From Dromiciops gliroides (taxonomy: Eukaryota; Chordata; Mammalia; Microbiotheria; Microbiotheriidae): a stretch of DNA of 64,000 nucleotides. Position numbers and translations under genes: made by a program. This document shows, piece by piece, positions 46,066 to 56,854 of this stretch. Numbering within the stretch: position 1 is the stretch's first letter; every line of letters starts with the position of its first letter. The stretch lies in assembly GCF_019393635.1 (NCBI RefSeq), contig NC_057867.1:55273143-55337142 (forward strand), read 5' to 3'. The notes beneath the pieces are model-generated. The model was not told the DNA's origin, ran no database searches, and saw only the letters and a program-made list of their open reading frames with translations.

Positions 46066-46312
46066 ATTTTTAGGTGGCACAGTGGATAAAGTTCTGGGCC
46101 TGAAGTCAGGAAGACTCATCTTCATGAGTTCAAAGTTAGCCTCAGACATTTACTAGCTGTGTGACCCTGGGCAAGTCATTTAACTCTATCTCAGTTCTTC
46201 TTCTCTAAAGGAGCTGGAGAAGGAACTGATAGACCACTCCAATATCTTTGGCAAGAATACCCCAAATGGGGTAACAAAGAGTCACACATGACAGAAAAAT
46301 GACTCAACAGCA
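46066..46312 (+). mobile_element. Type M marsupial SINE
   Basis: TTTAGGTGGCACAGTGGATA, GTGTGACCCTGGGCAAG, GGAGCTGGAGAAGGAACTG, CCCCAAATGGGGTAAC and ATGACTCAACAGCAA in order. Confidence 0.93.
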
Positions 46313-46369
46313 ATATTTTTGTTAACAAGCAACTTTTTCACCCTCTCCTTCACATGTCTCCCTGTAGAA

Positions 46370-47525
46370 AAAAGGAATAAAATATATTGTAATAGATAGG
46401 CATAGTTGAGTAAAATAAATTTCCACATTGGCCATGTCAAAAAAAATGCATATATCATTCTGCATTTTGAATCCTTTGCCTCTCTGAGAGGAGGTGGATG
46501 ACATGATTTTTCATCAGTCCTCTAGAGTCATTGTTCAGCATTCCTTTATCAGAGTTCTTAAGTTTGACTTTATAATGTTGTTGTTATTGTATAAATTTTC
46601 TTGTACTTCTCACTGTACTTACTCTTCATCAGTTCATACAAATCTTTATAGGTTTCTCTGAAACTGTCCCTTTCACCATATTTCACAGGATATAGTATTT
46701 CATTATTGCCGTATGCCATAATATTTTCAGCTATTCTCCAGTTTATAAATACTTCTTTCCAGTTCTTTGCCATTACAAAAGAGCTGCTATTAAAATGGTT
46801 TTTTTTGTATGGTTCCCTTTTCTCTTTCTTTTGCTTTCTTTGGGGTGTAGGAAAATAAGTGGTATAGCTATGGCAAATCATATGCATATTTTAGTGACTT
46901 TGGGAGGCAGATTTTCAAATTGTTTTTCAGCATGGCTGGAGAAAGTGTCAACTCCCTCAGCAGTGTATTTTAGTGTACCATAGCCTCTACAGCCATTGCT
47001 ATTTTCCCTTTTTGTTTGAAAGGAGGTATATTGAGGTCCCCAATTTTTATAGTTTATTGTGCACTTCTTCATATAAATTGTTAAATTTTCCTTTAAGTAG
47101 TTAGATGGTATGCCATTAGTGGCATGCATGCAAACAAACACATGTGGTAGTGATGCTAACTCATATGGTGCCTTTAAGCATAATGTAATTTCTTTATATC
47201 TTTTAATTAAGTCTATTTTAATCTTGTTTTGTCTGAGATCATGATTATTATTTTCCCTTTTTTTTTGTATTCTCTTGAAGCATAGCAGTTTTTTCTCTAG
47301 CTCCTTATTTTAACTGTGTGAATTTTTATTTCAAATGTATTTCCTGTTAACAATGTAGTGTTCGATTTTGTTTTCTCATCCATTTTGCTATCCTCTTTTG
47401 TTTTATGGGTGAGTTTATCTCATTTATGTTCAAGGTTATGGTTAAATTTTATCTTTCTGTCTTACCTCTTACACTTTTTCCCTCTTTGGCCCCCTTTGCC
47501 TTCTCTCATGGTTCAAGTTTGAACA
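46370..47525 (-). mobile_element. Deleted L1 element: 3' end joined to ORF2 endonuclease segment
   Basis: 46370-46980 is the inverted marsupial L1 3' end (CCACATTGGCCATGTC, TCTGCATTTTGAATCC, TTCATCAGTTCATAC, CTCCAGTTTATAAATAC). 46985-47525 is inverted L1 ORF2 endonuclease-coding sequence. GTTTTGTCTGAGATCATGATT is the complement of the ATCATGATCTCA block seen at 39580, and TATGTTCAAGGTTATGG lies near the ORF2 start. The reverse-transcriptase domain that should separate these parts is missing. Confidence 0.75.
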
Positions 47526-47529
47526 TTGT

Positions 47530-47735
47530 ATCAGCATGGCATAGTGGAAAGTGTACTGACTTGAGAACCAGGAAGCTTGACTTTTTGTCCCAGCTCTGCC
47601 TTTACTGTGTGGTCAGGTTGCTTAATTTTTTGGTGCTCAGTTTTCTCATCAAATAAATTAGTGGCTTGAGCTAGATGGCCTTTAAGGTCCCTTTTAGTTT
47701 TATTTCTATGATGTCTATGATCCTTTGGCATGTAA
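47530..47735 (+). mobile_element. MIR-like SINE
   Basis: AGCATGGCATAGTGGAAAG, TTTTCTCATCAAATAAATTAG, AGATGGCCTTTAAGGTCCC, TATGATGTCTATGATCC. Confidence 0.65.
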
Positions 47736-47764
47736 AATCACTTATAGGTAGATGGTATAGACTT

Positions 47765-48079
47765 GTTATTGTTGTTGCTTGTCCTTTTTTCTAGAAGAGG
47801 ACCATGACATCAGGGTGATGTCATAACCTGCACTGAATTGGACTTAAGTGAGGGAGGGCTGTGCAAGGTCACCAGCCTCACTCTCTCCTCCAGAGCCATC
47901 TGGGTCCAGTGGTAAGATATACCTAAGGATGACTGCAGAAGGTCTAGGATGTTTAAGGTAATTGGTGTTAAGTGACTTGCCAAGATCACATAGCTAGTAA
48001 GTATCTGAGGTGAGATTTGAACTCAGGTCCTCCTGACTCTAGGGCCAGTGCTTTATCCGTTGCACCACCTAGCTGCCAA
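47765..48079 (-). mobile_element. Type D marsupial SINE, full length
   Basis: All type D blocks are present in reverse, from TTGTTGTTGCTTGTCC through AGGACCATGACATCAGG and CTCTCTCCTCCAGAGCC to ACCACCTAGCTGCC. TSD GGTATAGACTT at 47754-47764 and 48082-48092. Confidence 0.95.
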
Positions 48080-48092
48080 GTGGTATAGACTT

Positions 48093-48519
48093 AGATGATA
48101 TGGCTATGTGTAATTTGTCTTGAATTTTCATCCCTATTTACATAAAATAGTATTTTCAAAATGAATAAGTTATTTGATATATTGTTTTGATACAGTTATT
48201 TTATATACATGGGGACTGTTTGAAAAATACCGTGTTATGGGAATCTTATTAAAATATAATGTTGTGAGTAGATTATGTGTCAGTAACAAAATGCTTAGAT
48301 ATTCTAAAAGTAATACTGGCAAAATGATAATATATGCATTATTATCATCCTAATGGGAATGTTAAAAATATTACACTTATTCTTTAGATTTTTGCTTTCA
48401 TATATCATGCTTTTAGATATATTCATCTTTGATTCTGGAGACCTATTTTAAACTGTTTACTTTGTTTTAAAATGTAAAAATAATGAAACTATAATAACAA
48501 CAAAACTGGTAATAAACTA
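48093..48519. other. AT-rich unique DNA
   Basis: Nothing recognisable. Confidence 0.4.
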
Positions 48520-48830
48520 TAAGCCTAATATTAGCAAATGGCTGAACAAATTATGGTATGTGTGTCTAAGAAATGATGGATAAGAAGAATTCAGAGAAAC
48601 ATGGGAAAACCTGTACCATGGGAAGGACCTTTATATATCCTCTTGTAGATCAAGTGAAGTCTAATTTCAAAAAAAGATGAACAAGAAAGAAGTTGGAGCT
48701 TTTAATAGAAATTTAGAAAAGTTAAGTATAAAAGATCTTTGGCAATTACTTAATGGGAATAGAAAGGAATATAAACTGATATAGAGTAAATGAAGCAGAA
48801 CATAGTGAACAGTATATGGTTATATCTACA
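48520..48830 (+). mobile_element. L1 3' end, strongly diverged
   Basis: CAAATGGCTGAACAAATTATGG, TCTAAGAAATGATGGATAAG, AACATGGGAAAACCTGTACC and AAATGAAGCAGAACATAGTG follow the L1 3' end order seen at 40190-40320. Confidence 0.6.
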
Positions 48831-49129
48831 TTTACAGTATAAATGATGCTGATGCTAAAAAGGGACAAATAAGGTAAAATATAATGGCCAATGTTGGTGC
48901 CAAATTATTGCAGTGAAAGCATATGTCCTTACTTCCTGTTAACATACAGTAAACCATAGAAATAGAAAGAGAAATGTATACTATCATTAGCCATGTCTTT
49001 ATTAAGTGGTTTTGTTTAACTGTTTTGGGGAACTATATACCATGTGGGAGGTTTCTTTGAGCATGTGTGACACTCTATCTCTTGGCTCTAGGCATTTTCT
49101 CTTGCTGTCTCCCATGTTCTCCTTCCTTA
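48831..49129. other. unique DNA
   Basis: Nothing recognisable. Confidence 0.4.
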
Positions 49130-49515
49130 TCTTTGTTGTTCCTGGCTTCCCTTAAGTCTCATCTAAAATCCCATCTTCTGTAGTGGTAGTGTCATACTCA
49201 AATAGAAAGAGATCCCTGGGACCACAAAATGACATTTAGAACCTCAAGAGTTTTATGGTCAATTGCTAACACTGAATTTGAAATCTCTTGTCTACAGGAA
49301 CCCTATAAATCCACTTAATTCTAATTGCCTTCACTCTTTAAATTATTTCCTACTTTTTTTCCTGTATATAGCTTATTTGTACATATTTATTTACTTGCTG
49401 TTTCTCCCATTAAATTGTGAGCTCCTTGAGTGTAGCGATTGTCTTTTGCCTCTTTTTGTATCCCCCACTTAGCACAGTGCCTGACACATAGTAGTCATTT
49501 AATAAACAGTTATTG
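49130..49515 (+). mobile_element. L2 LINE 3' end
   Basis: TTAAGTCTCATCTAAAATCCC, TTGTGAGCTCCTTGAGTG, TGTATCCCCCACTTAGCAC, AGTGCCTGACACATAGTAG and TTAATAAACAGTTATTGAT make a textbook L2 terminus. Confidence 0.88.
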
Positions 49516-49945
49516 ATATATTAACTATATCTTACACTTACTAGCTAAAAGAAAGTCACTGAGCTTTTCCAGGCCTCTTCATATGTTTCTTCATGTGTAA
49601 AATGAAGCTAATAATATGAGTAATATTGACCTCATAGGGTTGCAAGACTCAAAAAGGAATAGACAGTAAAGTGTATTACAAAGTTTAAAATGCTCTATAA
49701 CTGTCAGCACTTATTGTTAAAAAATGTATACAATTAAAAAATAGAATCCTATGTAGAACTAAACATGGCCTTGGAGGGCATCTATTTCTACCTTCAAATT
49801 TTACAAATGAGGAAACTGAGGCTCAGGAGGATTAAGTGATTTCCCCAAGTTTTACAAAAGTTGTACATATCAGAGCTGGATTTGAATCTAGGTCCCCAAA
49901 TTCTTAACCTAGGACACATTCTACTGCACCATAAGACATTCATTG
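49516..49945. mobile_element. MIR (+) and inverted MIR-like repeat
   Basis: TTCATGTGTAAAATGAAGC and CCTCATAGGGTTGCAAG form a plus MIR (49516-49730). ACAAATGAGGAAACTGAGGC, TGATTTCCCCAAGTTTTAC and GAGCTGGATTTGAATC form an inverted one (49745-49945). Confidence 0.7.
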
Positions 49946-50342
49946 ATATTCTCACATCCTATTGGTATTTCAAGGACTTTTTCTTATCGGTAGATGCTGC
50001 TCATGCACCTAGTTTGTTCCAGTAAAGCCTGAGAATCTAATTTAAATTGCACAATGAAAGAGACTTCAAAAAGAAACATGTTTTCTATGGCAATATCTCT
50101 ATAGATGCATGAGGCAGATTTCTACTATACCATAAATGCATTCAAACCAGAATGTTGAATTATGAATAGTACTTTGGTAGCACAAAATAAAAGCAAGACC
50201 TGGTAGAAATTTAGTTATTTTCATCAGAATGCTGATCTATAAATGTCTTCACTTTCTGCTGGGGATCCACAGCTGTAGTAGGCTGCCATGGAGTATGCTT
50301 TGAAGGCATTCCAGGCCTTTGAAGCTCATTTTTTTCGAGAGC
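49946..50342. other. unique DNA
   Basis: Nothing recognisable. 50200-50340 has balanced composition. Confidence 0.4.
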
Positions 50343-50775
50343 AAAGGCTCATAGATTTAGAGCTAGCAGTGTCCTAGCCAGGGTAGCTAGGTGGCACAGT
50401 GGATGGAGCACTGGGCTTGGAACCAGAAAGACTCATCTTCATGGGTTCAAATCTGGCCTTAGACACTTACCACCTTTGTGACTCTGGACAAGTCATTTAA
50501 CCATATTTGCCTCAGTTTTTCATCTGTAAAATGAGCTGGAGTAGGAGTCTCTTCCAAGAAAACCCCAAAATGAGATCATAAAGAGTTGGATACTACTTAA
50601 ATGACTCAATGAGTGGCCTAGTCTGACCTCTTCATTTTACAGATGAGGAAACTGAGGCTCAGGGATATTAAATCACCTGCCTAAGGTCACACAGAGAATA
50701 AACAACAGAAATTGGAATATAATTCAGGCCTTCTGACTCCAAATCCAGCATTCTTTCTACTGTTGGGCAGAGTGA
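50343..50775 (-). mobile_element. Inverted MIR-like repeat split by a type M SINE
   Basis: TCATAGATTTAGAGCTAGCAG stops at about 50370. TCTGACCTCTTCATTTTACAG resumes at about 50620, followed by GATGAGGAAACTGAGGCTC and CTTCTGACTCCAAATCC. Confidence 0.75.
50380..50612 (+). mobile_element. Type M marsupial SINE
   Basis: GGGTAGCTAGGTGGCACAG, GGGTTCAAATCTGGCC, AAAATGAGCTGGAGTAGG, AAGAAAACCCC, AAATGACTCAATGA. Confidence 0.92.
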
Positions 50776-50853
50776 ATGGCTCTTTTTTATGATTTTTTTT
50801 AAACCAATGGGTAACAGCGTGTATAGCCAGGAATTCCTTGCTGAAAACCCAAG

Positions 50854-50855
50854 CA

Positions 50856-50903
<48 letters not shown>

Positions 50904-50911
50904 CACACACA
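50854..50911 (+). repeat. (CA)n microsatellite
   Basis: CACGCGCA followed by about 40 bp of AC and an interrupted CTCTCACACACA end. Confidence 0.96.
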
Positions 50912-51654
50912 GAAATACATATGGAAGAGTTGAGCTAGAGAAATGATTTTTTTTTCATTAGGCATATCTACATTGAGAAAGGTAGTTGGTTCTGGTAGTA
51001 TTAGAAGAAAATAGACAACAAAAATTGTGCTTCAACAAAACAAGAATCAGATCTTTGAAAATGAATTTTTGTCATTTTTATCAATTTATGAATATGGCAT
51101 TAATGTGAGTTTTTTAATGACCAAAACTGTTTCATATAACAAAATTACTAATGTATGTGCTAACGTGGAGAATATGAGTTACTTTGGATCAGTAGCAGGA
51201 AAAAAAGGCATTACGTACCAGGCTGCACAATTCCTTAAATAGCCTGAATTTATTTCAATTGAAAAACTTTACCCAACTGCAAAGAATGACAAAAATGCTA
51301 TTGTTGGAGTAGGGGGGAATCTTTGAGAAGTTATGAATGTCTAAAATTTTCTGGAGTTATTTTCTGCATAGATTGATTCATATTTAGATTAGCTTCCTGC
51401 CAGATGGAAGAAACACACAGTAAATCAGCCTTTTGCAGGAGATAATCCAAAAAGAAACTAGGAGCTCTTATTGAAAGGGTTTTCTCTTTCTCTCTCCTTC
51501 CATATTAATAGCACATTAGCTCACAGCAAGTGTCCTGGAAAGTAGAGAAATAACCAGGGGGTGGTCACCAATGCATTCTCTAGGAGCTCAGAACATTTTT
51601 CAGTCTCCCACATCTAATAAAGAATGAATTAATTGGATAACACAACTTGATTTC
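50912..51654. other. unique DNA, possible conserved non-coding element at 51350-51650
   Basis: No repeat recognised. The segment 51400-51620 is balanced and non-repetitive, with AGAATGAATTAATTGG and CATATTAATAGCAC. Confidence 0.4.
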
Positions 51655-52160
51655 ATGACTGTGCCCCTTACCACCAATATCAAGTTAATTGTCAAATTTC
51701 ATCCATTCCACCTCTACAGCTTTTGCATTGGACTCTTCTTCACTTGTTCAGCCAAGACTCTAGGTCAAGGTCACATCACCCCTTGCCTAGACTACTGCAA
51801 TAGTTTTCTAATGGGTATCTCTGTCTATAGCCTCTTCCTATTTCAATTTCTCAGTGACATAGCTGTCAAACTGATATTTCAAAAGTAGAGGTTTAACCAT
51901 TGTAACCTCCTGTTGAAGAATTTTCATTGGCTTCCCTTTGCCTCTAAGATAAAATACAAACTCATCAATTTTTAATTTAAAGCCCTTCCCAATCTGGCTC
52001 AGTCCCATCTTTCCAGAATCATTTCACATTACTCCTCCTCACACACTTGATATCCCTGCCAAATCGACCTATTTATTGTTCCTGATTCTCTGTATTCTAC
52101 CTCTTGTCCCTGTACCTTTGCACAGGCTTACCCCCAAGTCTGGACAGGCCTCCTTTCTCA
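51655..52160 (+). mobile_element. L2 LINE with reverse-transcriptase end, 5' part of a split copy
   Basis: A frame at 51655-51888 contains GHITPCLDYCNSFLMG, the C-terminal LDYCNSLL-G block of L2/CR1 reverse transcriptases. It is followed by TTCATTGGCTTCCCTTTGCC, the degenerate LHWLP-coding part. GCCCTTCCCAATCTGGCTC and CCTTTGCACAGGC continue the L2 order. Many stops; inactive. Confidence 0.85.
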
Positions 52161-52669
52161 TGTCTCCCAAAAGAACATTATCAAGTTTTCAAATGACAAG
52201 AGCCAACAATGAATCAAGTCTCCACCTGAGAATAGACCCCTATTCCAGAGAAGTCCCAGATGTTTTGACTTGGTAGCCCTTGAGAGGTCTATACTGGTTC
52301 TAAGTTATCCCCTGTTCAGACTACTGGTTCTTTGGGTTCAGTTTCTCTCAAAAGTAAGTCTACTCCATTGCATTCAGCGCCAAATTCAATCGACTCTTAT
52401 GAATGGAGGAGACACCAGTCATTTGCCTTTTTTGTATCATTATCTCATCTTAGCTGACCCCTGTGGACAATGATAAAGTTGATGAAGTTTAGCCTTGGCT
52501 CCCAGGCTTCTCCTTCTCAGTTCTTTTGACCCCTCCCCGCCACCACATGTGCCCAAGGACTTCCTGGTCTACTTTTCATTATGGATGATTGTATATTTTT
52601 ATTATCAGTTGATAAAAGTAAGAAAAAACGAGCTAGTAACTGTAACTTTTACAAAGAATTCTTAGACTT
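52161..52669. other. about 510-bp unassigned insert inside an L2 copy
   Basis: The L2 text breaks off after CATGTCTCCC and resumes at TTTTCCTGATCCCCGCAG. The intervening DNA matches no family I can name. LTR-sized, but no clear TG...CA ends or TSD could be fixed by eye. Confidence 0.5.
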
Positions 52670-52880
52670 TTTCAAGGCTTTTCCTGATCCCCGCAGTTGT
52701 TAACCACCCCACCCCCCCAGATTCTCAAATTACTTTGTATATATCTTGTACACAATTTGCATTTGTTTTTCTGTGTACATGCTTTCTCCTATTAAACTCT
52801 AATCTCCTTAAGGGCAGAGGCGGTTTTGTTTTTGCCTGGGGATCCTCAGTGTACAATGCCTTGCACATAAAGTTGGAGAC
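52670..52880 (+). mobile_element. L2 3' end, continuation of the split copy
   Basis: TCAAATTACTTTGTATATATC, AATCTCCTTAAGGGCAGAG, GTGTACAATGCCTTGCACAT. Confidence 0.8.
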
Positions 52881-52921
52881 TGGACCTGTGATTTCATTGT
52901 TATATGGAACTCACAGAAGAA

Positions 52922-52925
<4 letters not shown>

Positions 52926-53000
<75 letters not shown>

Positions 53001-53004
53001 TCCC
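52926..53004 (+). repeat. (CT)n microsatellite
   Basis: About 71 bp pure CT, then a CCCTCTCCC end. Long homopurine/homopyrimidine mirror repeat. Confidence 0.97.
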
Positions 53005-53044
53005 AATGCACGTTGGCATTCTCTACGACTAAGTTGCCTTCAAG

Positions 53045-53330
53045 AGTTGCTTAGAGTTCAATGAGAGATGAGGTAACTTGCTCAGGGTCATGGCCAGTGT
53101 GTGCCAGAGGTGGGACAAGTCTTCATAGTTCCGATACCAGCCCTCTTTTTTTCTTTTGAATTTAATTTAAATTTTTTTTCTTTTTTTTTTTAATATGGAA
53201 CGCTTCACGAATTTGCGTGTCATTCTTGCGCAGGGGCCATATTAATCTTCTCTGTATCATTTCAATTTTAGTATATGTGCTGCCAAAGCGAGTACCAATG
53301 CTGGCCCTCTGGCTTAAAAAGAGCTTGTTG
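53045..53330 (-). mobile_element. Inverted MIR split by the U6 pseudogene
   Basis: GAGGTAACTTGCTCAGGGTC and CCAGAGGTGGGACAAG precede the insert. The MIR continues after 53295. The junction region is duplicated: TCCGATACCAGCCCTCT at left, CCAATGCTGGCCCTCT at right. Confidence 0.7.
53192..53295 (-). pseudogene. RNU6-pseudogene: U6 spliceosomal snRNA retropseudogene
   Basis: The reverse complement aligns end to end with vertebrate U6 from GTACTCGCTTTGGC to CGTTCCATATT. About seven substitutions are visible by eye, nearly all G-to-A or C-to-T. The ACAGAGA box (GATACAGAGAAG) is intact, but the AGC triad is changed (TTAGCATGG is TTAATATGG here). On the minus strand the 3' end runs into A12-G-A8 instead of a pol III T stretch. 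There is no convincing TATA box or proximal sequence element upstream. Near-duplicated flanks (53130-53146 and 53295-53310) indicate L1-mediated retroposition into a MIR. It is very unlikely to be a working U6 gene. Confidence 0.95.
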
Positions 53331-53979
53331 TTTCAAGTAAAGTAATGAACAAGTGGTCTGTAGGCATCCCTTCACCTCCTTTTCTCCCTTATCTCATTGT
53401 AATCTCTGGATTTACCACCGCTCCCTCTGTTTTCCTTTACCAAGCCCTTTTCTTTGTCTGTATTCTGACCTCAAATCCCGTAATCCCTTGGTTCTGTCCC
53501 AGGCCACATCCTCAAGTTTTACTGATTACTCTATACCTATGTCTATAATTAATCTATACTTATGTCACTGCTGGTAAATTACAGCAAAACTCCCTTCTTG
53601 ATTGAATCATTTCAGAAAACACAATTAGAGTCTGAAGGTGAATTAATCCATAAATTTTGCCTGTATTTAACTTAATTTATAAAATGATTCTGGTAAAAGC
53701 AACTTTGTTTCTGAATATATTATTATGGAATTCAATGGACTTGAACAAAAATGATATTAGAAAAAAAGATAATTAGACAATGTGGAGGAAGAGATAATGA
53801 CAAGTTAATAAAGGTCATGATGGGTATGCTTTTGATTCAATCTCCTAAATTAAAATGTGAAATGGCAGTGAAAACCAGTTACCATCATCATTTTGGTTTT
53901 AAAATCCTAGCATCACTGGAAAGTCATGGCAAATCAAAAAATGCCCTGAAATCCATGGCTAATAGGATGTTTACATATA

Positions 53980-53982
<3 letters not shown>
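53331..53982. other. unique DNA
   Basis: No repeat or exon recognised. Confidence 0.4.

Positions 53983-54023
<41 letters not shown>
53983..54023 (+). repeat. (TG)20 microsatellite
   Basis: 41 bp of pure TG directly before a MIR-like SINE. Confidence 0.97.
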
Positions 54024-54026
<3 letters not shown>

Positions 54027-54027
54027 A

Positions 54028-54250
54028 AAGAATGGCACACTGGGTCTGATGTCAAGAACACCTGAATTCAAATCCAGCCTCAGACATTGCCTAGCTTTTG
54101 TGGCAAGTCACTTAATCTCTGTTTGCCTCAGTTTTCTCAGCTGTAAAGTGGGGATAATAGCAGGATATTGTGAGGACCACATGAGATAATATTTGTAAAG
54201 TGCTTAGCACAATACTTGGCGAGTAATAGGCACTATATAAATGCTTTTTC
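54028..54250 (+). mobile_element. MIR-like SINE
   Basis: AATTCAAATCCAGCCTCAGAC, GGCAAGTCACTTAATCTC, CCTCAGTTTTCTCAGCTG, GGGGATAATAGCAGG, AGATAATATTTGTAAAGTGC. Confidence 0.85.
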
Positions 54251-54591
54251 CTTTCCCTTTCCCTTATCTCCCCTATCAAGTCATAGACATTTTTTTTCCT
54301 TCTCTCTTAATTTCCCCCTTTATCCACTTTGGTCATCTTTCCATCAGACTCTTGTTTTTGATGCCAAGCTCATTGGATCTCTTTGGGGAAAGGATGACAG
54401 TGTTATGATTGTGATCTGGAAGAAAACTCAGAGGGCATCTGGATCAGTGAACCACTAGCCCATACAGAAGTGTCCCTGCAGGTTACATATTGGCTTAGTT
54501 TGAAAAATGTTATGTTATCTACGTTTTATTGTACTTTTATTTTATTTTATTTATTTATTTTATTTTGTCCAATATTTACTTATGACATTTT

Positions 54592-54737
54592 GGGGTGGTT
54601 TTTTTTTGGCAGGGCAATGAGGGTTAAGTGACTTTGCCCAGCGTCACGCAGCTGGTAAGTGTCTGAGACCGGATTTGAACTCAGGTCCTCCTGAATCCAG
54701 AGCCAGTGCTTTATCTACTGCACCATCTAGCTGCCCA
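54592..54737 (-). mobile_element. Type S marsupial SINE
   Basis: Inverted, with T-rich left end and GCACCATCTAGCTGCCC right end. TSD ACTTATGACATTTT (54578-54591) and CCTTATGATATTTT (54739-54752). Confidence 0.94.
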
Positions 54738-54759
54738 TCCTTATGATATTTTAATTTCA

Positions 54760-54910
54760 TTCAGTCTGGTGCTGTTAGACACCGCTGTTTTAGACTATAA
54801 CCCTTGCTCAGGTCACAAGGATAGAAAGTGACACAAATCATACTGTGGTTTGAATCCACCTCTTTTGACTTCAAATCCAGGAAATTTTTCTACTGTGCCA
54901 TATTGTGGAA
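54760..54910 (-). mobile_element. Inverted MIR remnant
   Basis: CCCTTGCTCAGGTCACAAGG, GTTTGAATCCACCTC, TTCTACTGTGCCATA. Confidence 0.6.
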
Positions 54911-54913
54911 GGA

Positions 54914-55211
54914 GGGGGCAGCGAGGTGGCATAGTGGATAAAGCACTGGTCCTGGAGTCAAGAGGCCCTGAGTTCAAATATTACCTCAGACAGTTACTAG
55001 TTGTGTGACCCTGGGCAAGTCACTTAACCCCAATTGCCTTAAACATCCAGGGCCATTTCCAATGGTCCTGATGTATATCTCACCACTGGACCCAGATGTC
55101 TCTGGAGAAGAGAGTGAGGTTGGTGACCTTGAACAGCCCTCCCTCACTTCAATCCGCTTCCTACATCTGTCATGGTCCTCTTCAAAAATGAAGGACAAAC
55201 AACAACAACAA
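54914..55211 (+). mobile_element. Type D marsupial SINE, full length
   Basis: GGGGGCAGCGAGGTGGCATAG, GTGTGACCCTGGGCAAG, CCAATTGCCTTAAACATCC, CCAGATGTCTCTGGAG, ATGGTCCTCTTCAAAAATG, then an (ACA)n tail. Confidence 0.95.
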
Positions 55212-55334
55212 GGACAAGATCTGTGGAGGGAGGTTCTTCATATAAGGCAACTGAGTGAGAAGAGACTTCTACAGCCAGGGCTGGAAAAACCTTCCTTCCT
55301 CTCCCCAAAAACTGTTTTTGAAACTTGAGGTGTG

Positions 55335-56355
55335 TGGTTGGATTACTTCTAAAATGTTAACAACCAAAAATAAATTTATCATTTGGTGACATTTAGTCCA
55401 GGCCTGTGATTTCATTGATGTAGGGAATTTCCATTGTAGAATATCCTCTACAGTTGCAGATCAGCTACTCCTTTGTATCTGCTGGTCTTAGAGACTTGTC
55501 CTGAGTACTTAGATGACTTGTCCATGGTCACACAGGCAGCATGGACTGCAGGTTGCACTTGAGAGCAGATTTCACTGACTCCAAGGTCGACAGCTCTTCA
55601 CGAACTACACCACACTCTGCCTCTATTTGATGTAGAATGTTCATATCCTGGCTGCATTTTGTCTTTGTGCTAAGCATTTTTCTCTCTTACTTTAGCTTTT
55701 CTTTTAGTAGAATACTAAAATCTTCAAATATCATGGAAATATTGTCACAAATGAGGAAACTTCTACTTAGGGAGAAGAAACTTGCCAAAGATCACTTCTC
55801 TAGAGGGTGTGGTAGAGCCAGCTCATATAAGCTATAGAGAGCCCATTGTTAAATTTGCTATGTGTACATTTTCACCTCAGAAATAGGCAAACATGACAAA
55901 TGAAGGCTTCATATTTTGTTTTGTCAATTGCCTAGACTTAAGAAAGTTATGGAGAAAATGTTAATAATACAGATTAAATTTAAAATTGTGCTATGTGTAC
56001 ATTTCCCCAAAGAGAGCCAGTTGTTAAACATAGACCAGGACTCTCCTAGTTCAGTCTTCTATTTGCCATGTGGAGTAACATGAAGATGATACCCATGTCC
56101 CTCAGGAGAGATGTGGTAAGGATTTGAGAGGTGTGAATATTAAACATGGAAACTGTTATTATAACCAGCATAGCAGAGCTTCTATATCCAGGCCTGTACC
56201 ATTGCCTCTAGGGGCCATGCACAGTTTTGCTGCCAACATTACTGTACTTCCTTTGGAGAATTCCCTTCAGAGCCAGCTGAAGAAACATATGAGAAAGTCT
56301 GTCTCATCCCTTTGGAGTCACAGCTTGTTTTGGACCAAAATGTTACCACCCCCTC
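55335..56355. other. mostly unique, with inverted MIR remnants
   Basis: GATGACTTGTCCATGGTCAC at about 55510 and CACAAATGAGGAAACTTC at about 55746 are inverted MIR pieces. The rest is unassigned. Confidence 0.4.
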
Positions 56356-56545
56356 CCCCAAAGAAACAGTTATATTCAGTTCAACAAACATGTTTAAGCA
56401 CATGGGTGCTAGATACAGAGTACATAAAGCCAGACATGAAACAATCCTGGCCCTCAAGGGGCTTGTATTTTGGGAGCTGGGGGGTGGGGTGGGGAAACAC
56501 ATGCAAATGAGTAAGAAAATGCAAAATAACATCTTAAGGTCTATG
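56356..56545 (-). mobile_element. L2 3' end, inverted
   Basis: CAACAAACATGTTTAAGCAC, GGTGCTAGATACAGAG and CCTCAAGGGGCTTGTATTTTG. Confidence 0.7.
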
Positions 56546-56804
56546 ACTTGGTTCCAAGTGACTTTTAGTCATATCTACCATCAGAGAACAAAGATCTGCC
56601 ACCACGGAAAATATTTTTAAGAATATACAACTTATTCCCTCTCTAGTGGCTAACCACTAATTGATCAATACAGGAAGCAAAGCTCCATCAAATAGGGATA
56701 AAAATACTGCCACTGCCAACTTTTTATAGTTATTTTGAGAATCAAATAAAACCACGGATGTAAAAATACTGAACAAACTGCCAAATACGATGGGAGGTTG
56801 GTTG

Positions 56805-56808
<4 letters not shown>
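56546..56808. other. unique DNA with a MIR tail
   Basis: TTTTGAGAATCAAATAAAACC resembles a MIR 3' tail. Otherwise nothing. Confidence 0.4.

Positions 56809-56854
<46 letters not shown>

Noticed and set aside
52735..53064. 109-codon frame with a long serine/leucine repeat
   Set aside because: The repeat is simply the translated (CT)n microsatellite.
53192..53295. Functional U6 snRNA gene
   Set aside because: The AGC triad is lost, the terminator is replaced by poly(A), no pol III promoter is visible upstream and flanking duplications are present.
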